This document shows, piece by piece, positions 44,091-52,865 of a DNA stretch of 64,000 nucleotides. The stretch comes from Bacteroidaceae bacterium (GTDB lineage Bacteria > Bacteroidota > Bacteroidia > Bacteroidales > Bacteroidaceae), in assembly GCA_017935785.1 (NCBI GenBank), contig JAGBGU010000010.1, positions 16,550 to 80,549 on the forward strand. Direction: 5' to 3'. Below the pieces are notes generated by a model that searched no databases, had not been told where the DNA came from, and worked only from the letters and a program-made list of their open reading frames with translations. A program made the translations under genes and the position numbers. Each line of letters opens with the position of its first letter. Position 1 is the first letter of the stretch.

Positions 44091-44121
44091 TTTGTCATAT
44101 AAAAAAAACGTACTACTTTTG
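44091..44121 (+). promoter_or_regulatory. Promoter of small exported protein gene
   Basis: TTTG (44091-44094), 19 nt, TACTTTTG (44114-44121), an ideal Bacteroidetes promoter, about 31 nt before the GTG at 44153. Confidence 0.75.
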
Positions 44122-44152
44122 TACAAGAAATAATAATCACAACAAATAAACG

Positions 44153-44539
44153 GTGAATTTTTTGCTGAGTAATTTTATTTCAGTCTTTCTGTTATTCGCA
44201 TGTGCCTTTCTGAGCGGTGCGAATGTGTTAGATACACTTGTAACGGAAAACGCTGAAGAATGCCAGCCCACCGTGGTTACCTCATGCTTTTTGGATTCTT
44301 CCTTGTATGGTGTGGACGAATGTCTTCCGCAGCTTACAACTCATTCCAGCGCCTGCCGGCAGCAGCCCGGAACAAAAAAAGGGAAAAAGCCTTACAGGTT
44401 CAATTCGCCCCACATCAGGGCAGTCAATGTTGCGCACACGGGAATCTATAATTTCATACAGCGAAAATCCTTAATAGTACACTCTTCGTTTATCAATCCT
44501 GATTGCAGACTGATCAGACTTGGTAAACTCCTGATTTAG
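44153..44539 (+). CDS. Putative small exported protein (128 aa, GTG start)
   Basis: The first ~24 residues (MNFLLSNFISVFLLFACAFLSGA) form a signal peptide-like hydrophobic segment; the rest has four Cys in two groups and a basic stretch (GTKKGKKPYRF), ending with RLIRLGKLLI. It starts with GTG close behind a very good promoter. No family is recognised. It is possible that the gene is shorter or is a leader peptide, but the promoter and signal peptide together argue for a real product. Confidence 0.5.
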   Translation: MNFLLSNFISVFLLFACAFLSGANVLDTLVTENAEECQPTVVTSCFLDSSLYGVDECLPQLTTHSSACRQQPGTKKGKKPYRFNSPHIRAVNVAHTGIYNFIQRKSLIVHSSFINPDCRLIRLGKLLI

Positions 44540-44667
44540 CGCTTCTGCATACATCTTTTTATTATATATTGCATGGCTTTCTGTCCGATGTAAAGCCATA
44601 CGTATGTGTTTGTACATTCATTCATAACAAATCAAAATATTATTAAAAGAGTTAATTAAAAGATAAG

Positions 44668-45615
44668 ATGGAATACATTATTCTTATTGTAGCTTTGGTG
44701 GGCATTGTGTTCGGTGCGGATTTTCTGGTGGCCGGATCAGTGTCTGTAGCCAGAAAATTCAAGGTTTCCGATTTCGTAATCGGAGCGGCCATTGTGGGCG
44801 TAGGTACCTCCATGCCCGAGTTTGTAGTGAGTTTTTTAGGTGCCATAAACGGAAACGCAGATGTGGCCATCGGCAATGTGGTGGGTTCTAACATATTTAA
44901 TGTGTTGGGCATCTTGGGGCTTACAGCCATATTCTTCCCCGTAGCCATTGACCGTAAGAACATGAAGTTCGAGATTCCTTTGTGTATAGCCGTGTCTGTT
45001 GTGCTCACCGCACTTGCGCTCAATTTCTTCAACGGTTCGCCAGCGTCAATTAGCCGATTGGACGGCATCTTGCTCTTGGCCTTCTTTGCCGGTTTCATGT
45101 GGTACTCCTTTGCCCGTGACAGAAAGCAGGCCGCTCAAAATGCCGAAGTGGCAGAAGAGAAATCCCCAATTTGGCTTGCCTTGGTAAAGATTCTCGGCGG
45201 TTTGGCTTTGCTTATTACCAGTTGCGACTTCTTTGTGGACAATGCCGTACTGGTGGCCAAGTCGTTCGGTGTGAACGATGCCTTCATATCCCTGACATTG
45301 ATTGCTTGCGGAACATCCTTGCCCGAACTGGCCGCATCCATTGCCGCTGCGGTCAAAAAGAATACGGATATGGCGCTTGGCAACATTGTGGGTTCCAACA
45401 TTTTCAACATCACGCTTATCTTGGGACTCAGTTCTCAGGTTATGCCCCTTACTTCGTCTGGCATAACTTACATAGACTATCTTGTCATGATTGGCGCCGC
45501 AGTGTTCCCTCTGCTGTTAGGATTGAGGGGAAAAGTTGGCCGTTTTGGCGGACTGGTGATGCTGGCGTGTTTCGTGGCATATAATTGGTACTTGATAGAA
45601 ACACAAAATTTATAA
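44668..45615 (+). CDS. Calcium/sodium antiporter
   Basis: A 315-residue protein of the CaCA family with ten hydrophobic segments in two inverted halves. Each half has the alpha-repeat motif: GVGTSMPEFVVS near residue 50 and ACGTSLPELAAS near 212, with Glu residues as cation ligands, and each is followed by GNVVGSNIFN or GNIVGSNIFN. It exchanges Ca2+ (or K+) for Na+ across the inner membrane. The Na/Pi cotransporter gene follows after 4 nt, so both are one operon. Confidence 0.93.
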   Translation: MEYIILIVALVGIVFGADFLVAGSVSVARKFKVSDFVIGAAIVGVGTSMPEFVVSFLGAINGNADVAIGNVVGSNIFNVLGILGLTAIFFPVAIDRKNMKFEIPLCIAVSVVLTALALNFFNGSPASISRLDGILLLAFFAGFMWYSFARDRKQAAQNAEVAEEKSPIWLALVKILGGLALLITSCDFFVDNAVLVAKSFGVNDAFISLTLIACGTSLPELAASIAAAVKKNTDMALGNIVGSNIFNITLILGLSSQVMPLTSSGITYIDYLVMIGAAVFPLLLGLRGKVGRFGGLVMLACFVAYNWYLIETQNL

Positions 45616-45619
45616 CATT

Positions 45620-47353
45620 ATGGGAATACTACAAATTTTTACATTATTGGGAGCATTGGGAATGTTCCTCTATGGAATGAACCTTATGAGCTCCGGACTG
45701 CAGAAAGCATCTGGTAACAAGCTCCGCAGTTTTCTGAGTGCAATGACATCCAACCCCTTTAAGGGTGTGCTCACAGGATTGGGTGTGACGAGTGTGATTC
45801 AGTCATCCTCTGCCACCACTGTGATGGTCGTTAGTTTCGTAAACGCGGGACTCCTTACACTGGCTCAGGCCATCAGTGTCATCATGGGAGCCAACATCGG
45901 TACCACAGTAACCGCATGGCTGGTGTCATGGCTTGGCTTCAAGGCCGACATTTCAATCCTTGCCATTCCTTTGATGGCGCTTGGCTTTCTGTTCTCCAAC
46001 TCCAAGAAGAACCAGCGTCAGAACATTGGCGAACTCATCGTGGGCTTCTGCCTCTTGTTCCTCGGCCTTTCTTTCATGAAGGAATCTGTGCCCGACTTGA
46101 ACGAGACTCCAGAAGTGCTTGATTTCGTGAAGACATGGTCGAGCCACGGTTTTGCCTCAGTGCTCATCTTCCTGGCTTTCGGTACCATCCTTACTTTGGT
46201 GCTCCAGTCTTCATCCGCCACAATGGCCATTACGCTCATTATGCTCAGCATGGGCTGGATTCCGTTCAATATGGCTTCTGCCATGGTGCTGGGCGAGAAC
46301 ATCGGTACCACCATCACCGCCAATATTGCTGCCTCTGTGGGTAACACCCAGGCCAAGCGTGCGGCAATGTCGCACACCATATTCAACGTCTTTGGTGTGA
46401 TTTGGGCATTGATTTTCTTCAAGCCTTTCCTCTCGCTTGTCGGATACATCATCACGCTGTTCGGCCTGCCCAATCCCAGTGTTGAGGGCTTTGTGGTTTC
46501 TCAGCCCACGTCAGACGAGGGCACAGCCGTGCTGTATGGACTTTCCATGCTCCATACCTTGTTCAACACAATCAACACCTTCATTCTGATTTGGTTTGTG
46601 AAGACCATTGAAAAGGCTGTTGTCGCCATTATCAAGGCACCAAAGGAACAGGATTCCGATGCGTTCAGACTGAAGTATATCTCTGCCGGTCCGCTCTCCA
46701 CTCCCGAACTTGCCACAGAAGAGGCGTTCAATGAAATCATCCATTTCGCCAACATCTCAAGAAAGGGTCTCGGTTACGCCAAGATGGCCATTGCAGAGAA
46801 GGATGAGGACAAGTTTGAGGAACTGCGCAACAAGCTGGTGAAGTATGAGGAGATTTCAGACAGAATCGAATATGAAATCGCCGCTTTCCTGAATGCGGTT
46901 TCTGCTGGCGACATCAGCGAGTCAACCTCGCTGAAGGTTAAGGCCATGTACAAGATTATCGGCGAACTGGAATCACTTGGCGACTCTGGCGAGCTTATCA
47001 GCCGTATTCTCTCACGCAGAAATGTCCACAACAAGACCTTTGATGCCACAACCGTCAAGAAGTTGGAAGACATGGTGGATGCCGTTGACAAGGCATACGA
47101 CGCCATGATTGTCAACCTTGAGGCTGCGCACAAGGGCGAGCTGCAAACCATTACCAATGCCTATAATGCAGAAGACCGCATCAACAATCTGCGTACCTAT
47201 CTGCGCGACTCGGAAATTGAAGGCATTGAAAGTGGTGAGAAGAACTATCAGACCAGTGTGTACTACATCGACATCGTCAATTCGCTTGAACGCATGGGCG
47301 ACTTCATCATCAATATTTCCCAGGATTTGGAAAAGTATTTCGTGGTGAAGTAA
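45620..47353 (+). CDS. Na/Pi cotransporter family protein with PhoU-like domain
   Basis: A 577-residue protein. Residues 1-330 form the NptA/PNaS membrane domain with the paired motifs SVIQSSSATTVMVV (near 55) and LVLQSSSATMAITL (near 195), which bind Na+ and phosphate. The C-terminal 220 residues form a PhoU-like helical domain (SRKGLGYAKMAIAEKDED onward, SLERMGDFIINISQDLEK). It probably imports phosphate with sodium. Start is 4 nt after the antiporter stop. Confidence 0.93.
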   Translation: MGILQIFTLLGALGMFLYGMNLMSSGLQKASGNKLRSFLSAMTSNPFKGVLTGLGVTSVIQSSSATTVMVVSFVNAGLLTLAQAISVIMGANIGTTVTAWLVSWLGFKADISILAIPLMALGFLFSNSKKNQRQNIGELIVGFCLLFLGLSFMKESVPDLNETPEVLDFVKTWSSHGFASVLIFLAFGTILTLVLQSSSATMAITLIMLSMGWIPFNMASAMVLGENIGTTITANIAASVGNTQAKRAAMSHTIFNVFGVIWALIFFKPFLSLVGYIITLFGLPNPSVEGFVVSQPTSDEGTAVLYGLSMLHTLFNTINTFILIWFVKTIEKAVVAIIKAPKEQDSDAFRLKYISAGPLSTPELATEEAFNEIIHFANISRKGLGYAKMAIAEKDEDKFEELRNKLVKYEEISDRIEYEIAAFLNAVSAGDISESTSLKVKAMYKIIGELESLGDSGELISRILSRRNVHNKTFDATTVKKLEDMVDAVDKAYDAMIVNLEAAHKGELQTITNAYNAEDRINNLRTYLRDSEIEGIESGEKNYQTSVYYIDIVNSLERMGDFIINISQDLEKYFVVK

Positions 47354-47377
47354 CAATCTGGCGTTACTCATAAAGAA

Positions 47378-47414
47378 AGCGGTAAATGATTTGGAGGTCA
47401 TTTACCGCTTAATT
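47378..47414. terminator. Bidirectional terminator
   Basis: AAGCGGTAAATGA pairs with TCATTTACCGCTT around an 8-nt loop; T-rich on the plus side. It separates the convergent cotransporter and nucleotidyltransferase genes. Confidence 0.8.
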
Positions 47415-47435
47415 TTTATCCGTTTTTATTCTTGC

Positions 47436-48350
47436 TTAGAACATCTTGTCGGGATACTGTCCGTCTTCGTGCAGTTTGGCGAGCTTGGCCACCACTTCGG
47501 GACGGTCTTCGGGATAGGTTACGCCAAACCACTTTGATGTGGTGTCAAGCACCTCGCAAGTGGCCTTGCCGGTCTTGATCAGATGGTCAACCATCAGCGG
47601 GATGAAGAATTCGCTCTTCAGGTTCTCCTGATTCTTGGGGTCTGAGAGGAACTCAATGAAGTATTCCTTTGAATACTCGAAATAGTCGGGAGTGAAACCC
47701 CAGAAGTTCATGCTCACGGGAGTGGTGTCGGGGATGCTTACCCATTCGCCGTTGTCATCCAGATACTGCACAACTCCGTCGTGGCGTTCAATCTTTGTAC
47801 GTTCAACCACACTGGTCAGATAGTGAGTCTTTTCGTCGTTCTCGCATACGCCGCGGCTTACGGTTCCGCTCTCGGACAGTGTGTTGTCTACGCGGAAACC
47901 CACCATGGCATACTTGCCGGTGCTTCCTTCGGGCAGTTCAGACAGGAACTTGGCCATTACCTGGAATGCGTCGCGGTCATAGAAGTCGTCGCAGTTCAGT
48001 ACGGCAAAGGGTTCCTTTACAACATCTGCTCCCATCATTACGGCATGGTTTGTTCCCCAGGGCTTTTCTCTTCCTTCGGGCACGCTGAAGCCTTCGGGCA
48101 GAGCGTCAATGGCCTGGAAACAAAGTTCGCAGGGCACATGACCCTCGTACTTGCTGAGAATCTGTTTGCGGAACTGTTCTTCAAAGTCGCGGCGGATTAC
48201 CCAAACGATTTTTCCGAATCCGGCCTGAATGGCATCGTAGATACTGTAGTCCATAATGCTCTGGCCCTGAGGTCCCAATGTGTCCAACTGCTTTAAGCCA
48301 CCGTAACGGCTGCCCATTCCGGCTGCCAAGAGAAATAATGTAGGTTTCAT
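47436..48350 (-). CDS. Sugar-phosphate nucleotidyltransferase
   Basis: The start at 48350 (MKPTLFLLAAGMGSRYGGLKQL) places the nucleotide-binding signature at the very N-terminus, as in all NTP transferases; an upstream ATG would add 15 residues in front. 304 residues. Further motifs: FAVLNCDDFYDRDAF (metal-binding Asp) and a glycine-rich strand. It forms a nucleotide sugar from NTP and sugar-1-phosphate; the base and sugar are not evident. A -7 box TATATTTG lies about 45 nt upstream. Confidence 0.88.
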   Translation of the reverse strand: MKPTLFLLAAGMGSRYGGLKQLDTLGPQGQSIMDYSIYDAIQAGFGKIVWVIRRDFEEQFRKQILSKYEGHVPCELCFQAIDALPEGFSVPEGREKPWGTNHAVMMGADVVKEPFAVLNCDDFYDRDAFQVMAKFLSELPEGSTGKYAMVGFRVDNTLSESGTVSRGVCENDEKTHYLTSVVERTKIERHDGVVQYLDDNGEWVSIPDTTPVSMNFWGFTPDYFEYSKEYFIEFLSDPKNQENLKSEFFIPLMVDHLIKTGKATCEVLDTTSKWFGVTYPEDRPEVVAKLAKLHEDGQYPDKMF

Positions 48351-48529
48351 GTACAAGTGTGTTTTAAGAAGTTTTAAATTGTTAAACTTTTGCAAATATA
48401 CAGACTTTTTTTTAAATAGTTTTCTTATATGGGCTTAAAATTAGCGCTGCGGCATATTTTCTGTGGAGTTTAGCATCTTATGGCGGTATTGTAATGCCCG
48501 ACGCCGTCTGCGGATAGGTACAGGCGGGG

Positions 48530-48943
48530 GCTCGCGGTGAGATGCTGAAACAAGTTTAGCATGACGAGAGAGGCATGAATAAATAGTATAATGTTCAATG
48601 TCATCCTGAACTCGTTTCAGGATCTGTCCGCGGAGAAGAACAAGAAAGGCTCGCGGTGAGATGCTGAAACAAGTTCAGCATGACGAGAGAGGCATGAATA
48701 AATAGTATAATGTTCAACGTCATCCTGAACTTGTTTAACTTTGTTCAATTTGCTGACGCTCGGCATAGCTCAAGCAAGCTTGGCTTTGCGCTCGCTTAAC
48801 CGCAAATTTCAGGATCTGTCCGCGGATAGGAACAGGATAGGCTCGCGGTGAGATGCTGAAACAAGTTCAGCATGACGAGAGAGGGACATGCATAAATAGT
48901 ATAATGTTCAGCATGACGAGAGGGACATGAATAAATAGTATAA
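48530..48943. repeat. Three copies of a ~118-bp palindromic intergenic repeat, one interrupted
   Basis: Copies begin at 48530, 48649 and 48841 with GGCTCGCGGTGAGATGCTG. Each has a hairpin TGCTGAA-ACAAG-TTCAGCA and, where complete, a second one CCTGAA-CTTGT-TTCAGG. The second copy is interrupted at 48737-48809. The third is truncated and followed by a partial duplicate ending in ATAAATAGTATA. No gene is present. Confidence 0.85.
48737..48809. repeat. 73-bp insertion inside the second intergenic repeat
   Basis: Compared with the first copy, the second has 73 extra bases between GAACTTGTTT and CAGGATC, flanked by TTT on both sides, consistent with a 3-bp target duplication. The inserted sequence contains GACGCTCGGCATAGCTC and TTTGCGCTCGCTTAAC and looks like a separate short repeat family. 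Confidence 0.6.
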
Positions 48944-48978
48944 AAAAGAGGCCTGGAGCCGGGTGAAGGTTGAAAAAC

Positions 48979-49230
48979 TTTTTTCATGCATGGTCCGGGG
49001 CGGGACCGTGCTTCCAAAATGTTTTTCATGCGTGGTCCGGGGCGGGACTGTGCTTCCAAAATGTTTTTCACGTGTGGTCCGGGGCGGGACTGTGCTTCCA
49101 AAATGTTTTTCGTGCATGGTCCGGGGCGGGATTATGCCTGAAAAATGTTTTTCGTGTCTCATCCGGCTCCGGGCTTGCCGGAAAACAGATTTTTCATGCC
49201 TGTTCCGATGCCAGACCTGGCATAAACGGC
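48979..49230. repeat. Tandem array of six 42-bp units upstream of second DUF6261 gene
   Basis: Units start at 48979, 49021, 49063, 49105, 49147 and 49189; the first three are nearly identical, the last two diverged. Each has GTTTTTCATGCGTGGTCC, GGGGCGGGACTG and TGCTTCCAAAAT; GGTCC...GGACC/GGACT can form a short hairpin. Units abut without spacers. A 42-nt period keeps frames open on both strands (a 14-residue repeat if translated), but no start signal supports a gene. Confidence 0.95.
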
Positions 49231-49345
49231 ATAAATTTTCCAAAAATGAACCGAAAACTGAAGAATTTCTTCGTTTTTGTGCCGCTACATGACTTTATTG
49301 TGCATAAAATGTGGAATAAAGGATGTGATTCTCAATTAAAAAGCT

Positions 49346-49353
49346 TATATTTG
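49346..49353 (+). promoter_or_regulatory. Putative -7 element of second DUF6261 gene
   Basis: TATATTTG, matching TAnnTTTG, 63 nt before the chosen ATG and downstream of the 42-bp array. The -33 box is unclear. Confidence 0.45.
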
Positions 49354-49415
49354 CCATGGGAAATTCCCAACGAGATTATCAAACTATTTTAAACCACTTA
49401 AAAAGTATAATGCTT

Positions 49416-50303
49416 ATGAAACAAATTCAAAATCTTTATTTGGAGAACTTGCCAAAAGGTGCGCATTACTCCTTCAACCAAAGTGTGGTGAAACGCATCA
49501 AGAACGACTCCACCTTGTGTGGCAAGCCGCAGCTCATCCCCCTGATTGCAAAGTACGAGGCTGCCTTTCTGGTGGAAGAGGAAAAGTTCAAGATCAGCCA
49601 GAAGAGCGAATTCACCGACTCGCTGAACCAGCTGGACGATATGCGCGACAGCGCCTATCGTGGTATCAAGCAGATTGTGGGCGGATATGCCAAAGTGCCC
49701 GATGCGGATATCCAGAAGGCTGCCAAGGCATTGGACCAGCTCATCACTGACTACCGCATCAACGTGGACGTGCAGCGCGACCAGGAATCGGGTCTGCTCT
49801 CCAACTTCATTGCCGACCTGGATGGCAAGTGTGCCGCCCATGTGCAGACGCTTGGAATGGGAAAGGCTGTGCAGGTGCTCAAGGAGGCTAACAACCAGTA
49901 CATTGAAGTGCGTGAAGTCCGCACTGAAGAACGCATGCACAAGGAGAAGAAGGCGTTGGAGACAGCTTGTGCGGCCACGGATACCGCTTACCGTGCGCTC
50001 ATTGCCATGGTGAACGCACTGGCGCTGGTGGAGGGCGAGACCGACTATGCCGACTTCATTGACTACATGAACTCCCTTGTCAGCGAATACAAGGCGGAAG
50101 TGCTGAACCAGCCCGCCAAACCCGCCACTCCCTCGCAGCCCGAAGACGGCACCGACGGCGGTGAAGAACAGCCCGCACCAGGCGGAGAAGAGCAGCCCGG
50201 CACCGGAGGAGATGACACCGGAGGAGAAGACCAGGGCGGCACCACTGATCCCGGCGGTGACAGCGGCGATGACGATGACGACGATGGCGGCCTGGCCGGA
50301 TAG
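49416..50303 (+). CDS. DUF6261 family protein with acidic GGLAG tail (second copy)
   Basis: With the start at 49416 (MKQIQNLYLENLPKGAHYSF) the protein has 295 residues, the same length as the copy at 1716. The helical body (about 20-245) with KIKNDSTLC-like and DDMRDSAYRGIKQIV segments resembles DUF6261. The tail from about 235 is Pro/Gly/Glu/Asp-rich with repeated GGEEQP and GGDDTGGEDQGG, closing with DDDDDDGGLAG. The body sequence is diverged from the first copy while the tail end is kept. The 42-bp array lies upstream and a terminator 30 nt downstream; no 9-nt array follows this gene. Confidence 0.75.
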   Translation: MKQIQNLYLENLPKGAHYSFNQSVVKRIKNDSTLCGKPQLIPLIAKYEAAFLVEEEKFKISQKSEFTDSLNQLDDMRDSAYRGIKQIVGGYAKVPDADIQKAAKALDQLITDYRINVDVQRDQESGLLSNFIADLDGKCAAHVQTLGMGKAVQVLKEANNQYIEVREVRTEERMHKEKKALETACAATDTAYRALIAMVNALALVEGETDYADFIDYMNSLVSEYKAEVLNQPAKPATPSQPEDGTDGGEEQPAPGGEEQPGTGGDDTGGEDQGGTTDPGGDSGDDDDDDGGLAG

Positions 50304-50332
50304 GCCCGCGTCTGCATCCCTTCCTTACAAGG

Positions 50333-50368
50333 AGAGCCTCCCTTTCATGCGGGGAGGCTCTTTCGTTT
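50333..50368 (+). terminator. Terminator of second DUF6261 gene
   Basis: AGAGCCTCCC pairs with GGGAGGCTCT around a 9-nt loop, followed by TTCGTTTTT. Confidence 0.8.
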
Positions 50369-50405
50369 TTCTCGTATCGGGTATTCCCTTCAGGCGTTAC
50401 GCCTG

Positions 50406-52865
50406 TCAGAACGGATAGCCGATGGCAAAGTGGTAGCCAAGGCTTTTGCCGAACTTGGGCATGTTGTAATAGCGGTTCTTGCCTGTGTTGTAAGGTGCGT
50501 GCAGACCCACACCGAGGTCGAAGCGGATGACCAGGAAGTCGAGGTCGTAGCGCAGGCCGGCGCCTGTGCCGAGCGCGATGTCCTTTCCCAAGCGGCTCAG
50601 CCTGAACTGTCCTTCGGGCTTGGCGGGGTCGTTGCGCAGCAGCCATACGTTGCCGGCGTCGAGGAACGCGGCGCCGTAGAGATTGCCGGCAATGGGGAAG
50701 CGGTACTCCACGTTTGCCTCAATCTTGAGGTCGCCCATCTGGTCTATGTAGGAATAGGCGCTTGAGGCGGGGTGGTAGGCTCCGGGACCTATGCTCCGCA
50801 CGGCAAAGGCGCGTATGCTGTTGGCTCCGCCGATGGTGAAGAGGTCGTTGTAGGGGGCTATGCGCGCGTTGCCGTAGCTCAAGACGGCTCCGCCGAAGAT
50901 GCGGGTGGCAATGCCGCTCCGTTTGGTAAGACGGAACAGATGGGTGTACTGTGCCGTCGCTTTCATGTATTGCGCAAAGGGCACGTTGAAGAGTTGCTTG
51001 TTGCGCTTGCTGAAGTCCTGGCCTGCCAGGCGGTAGATGACGGATGTAAGGTTTCCGGCTTCCTTCAGGGTGACCGTCACGGTACGCGGCGCATGGCGTC
51101 TGCTGGTCCAGTTGTAGGTATATTCCATGCTGGGGACAAACTGGTCGCGCATGCTGACATAGAGGGCCTGGTTGGCGTTCATTATGGAGTCGAACGTGGG
51201 GGTGGTGTGGAGCTGCAGTTCATAGTCGAGCCTGATGGGCGTGAACGTGTGCTTTACGTTGCGCTTCTTCTGGTAGGCGTAGTTCACCCTGGCGCCCAAT
51301 GAAACGCGGCCGAAGTAGTTGGCGCGGTTCATCCATTTGGCGTCAAGCTGGAACTGTGTGGACGAACTTGCCCTTCGGCTGAACTTCTTGCCCAGTCTGC
51401 CCAGTATCATGCGCGGATAGGTGAGGTCGAAGGTGACGCCGTATTCGTAGGAGTTTATCAGCGAACGGTCTCCGTGGAGGTCGGCTCCCGTCTGCCATTC
51501 GTATGACCCCCATGCTTTCATTCCCAGCGTCTCGGCATTGCGGAAGGCGTTGCTCTTTGTCATGGAGAAACTCACTCCGGGGCCCACCTGTCCGTTGCTC
51601 TTTGAGGTGACCTTTCCCTCGAACTCGGCATCATAAGGCTTGTCCAGCACCGCCCTCACCACCACATCCAGCGTGTCTGTTCTTCCGGTTGTGTCGCGCG
51701 GCACATAGTTGACCTGCAGCTGTGACAGAATGCCCAGTTCGCTGAGCTTCTCCTTGCCGGCCTGCTGAAGGTCGTGGTTGAACAGGTCGCCCTCTTTATA
51801 GAAAAGGTAGCGGCGCAGCACGCCCATTCTCAGCGGGGGCTCGCCCTTCTTTCCGCTGTAGGCCATGGTTACGTCGCGGAAGCGCAGTGTGTCCGTTACG
51901 GTGTACTGGTCGTGGTTGAGCAGGGTGATGAAGGTGCGTCCCATGTGGTATCTTCTGGTGGCCGAGGCCGGAATGCTTTCTGACGGCTGTACATGTAGCT
52001 GAACGTGGTATTTGCGCCTGACGGTATCGGCCTTGTACGCAATGCACTCGGGCGTAAAGTAGTAGTAGCCGTTGTTCCTGAATATGTTGCTAAGCCTTTC
52101 TCTTTCGGCGGACAGCTGCATGGCGCTGAAGGGGGCTCCCCGGTGGAGGTTGGTCTTATGCATGTTCTTGCGTATCAGGCTGTCAGCCTCTGTGGGGAAA
52201 TTGAGGTAACGTATTTCGTCAAAATGATATAGCGGACCGGTAAGGATCTGGTAGGCTATGCGCGATTTCTTGGCGTTCTTTTCCGGCACCTCCACGTATC
52301 GTGCGCGGCCCTGGAAGTATCCGTGGTTGCGCAGTGTGGTCTGGGCCACCTGTGTGCGCAGCTTGGGGTTGGCCGTGCTTACATAGACGGGTTCCGCCGC
52401 CACGTTCTCCAGAATCCATTTGCCGAATCCGGATGTGGAGTTGGCATACTTGTTGTACAGCCAAAGGCGGGGGATTACGGGCCATTTTACGGAGCTGCTT
52501 CCCATAAACGAGCCGTTGGGCTCGAAGGCCAATACGCCCTGGATCTCGTCTTGTATGTTGTTGTAGGCCTCCTTGTCCTGTTTCAGATGATTTGCCATGG
52601 AATCCCTTTTCTCCTCGGGCAGGTCCTTCAGCCGGGCGGTCTGTCCGCCGAAGAACAGTTCCTCCACATTGTTGTAGGCGTCGGATAGGGCTGTTATCAC
52701 GCCGGTGGTGTCCCTTGAATCTCGTTTCGGCTTTTTCAGGGGACGGTTGAAGGCCACCTCGCTGATACCCGTATAGAGCACCTCGTCCTGCGGAATGTGG
52801 TCTGTGGTGGAGCATCCGTACCACAGACAGCACATTATAATATATATGTATAGCGGTTTCTTCAT
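50406..52865 (-). CDS. tamL: TamL, BamA-family outer membrane lipoprotein
   Basis: An 819-residue protein with lipobox YGC (about Cys 18) followed by STTDHIPQDEVLYTGI, the usual TamL start. POTRA-like modules span about 30-420, and the C-terminal barrel has GGANSIRAF near residue 690 (loop-6 motif) and ends in an aromatic residue (HFAIGYPF). The start overlaps the tamB stop by 4 nt on the minus strand, so TamB is translated first and the two form the Bacteroidetes TAM complex linking inner and outer membranes. Confidence 0.92.
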   Translation of the reverse strand: MKKPLYIYIIMCCLWYGCSTTDHIPQDEVLYTGISEVAFNRPLKKPKRDSRDTTGVITALSDAYNNVEELFFGGQTARLKDLPEEKRDSMANHLKQDKEAYNNIQDEIQGVLAFEPNGSFMGSSSVKWPVIPRLWLYNKYANSTSGFGKWILENVAAEPVYVSTANPKLRTQVAQTTLRNHGYFQGRARYVEVPEKNAKKSRIAYQILTGPLYHFDEIRYLNFPTEADSLIRKNMHKTNLHRGAPFSAMQLSAERERLSNIFRNNGYYYFTPECIAYKADTVRRKYHVQLHVQPSESIPASATRRYHMGRTFITLLNHDQYTVTDTLRFRDVTMAYSGKKGEPPLRMGVLRRYLFYKEGDLFNHDLQQAGKEKLSELGILSQLQVNYVPRDTTGRTDTLDVVVRAVLDKPYDAEFEGKVTSKSNGQVGPGVSFSMTKSNAFRNAETLGMKAWGSYEWQTGADLHGDRSLINSYEYGVTFDLTYPRMILGRLGKKFSRRASSSTQFQLDAKWMNRANYFGRVSLGARVNYAYQKKRNVKHTFTPIRLDYELQLHTTPTFDSIMNANQALYVSMRDQFVPSMEYTYNWTSRRHAPRTVTVTLKEAGNLTSVIYRLAGQDFSKRNKQLFNVPFAQYMKATAQYTHLFRLTKRSGIATRIFGGAVLSYGNARIAPYNDLFTIGGANSIRAFAVRSIGPGAYHPASSAYSYIDQMGDLKIEANVEYRFPIAGNLYGAAFLDAGNVWLLRNDPAKPEGQFRLSRLGKDIALGTGAGLRYDLDFLVIRFDLGVGLHAPYNTGKNRYYNMPKFGKSLGYHFAIGYPF

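Noticed and set aside
48796..49243. Minus-strand frames with repeated PPRTTHEKHFGSTV segments
   Set aside because: Products of the 42-bp array and neighbouring intergenic repeats, without start signals.
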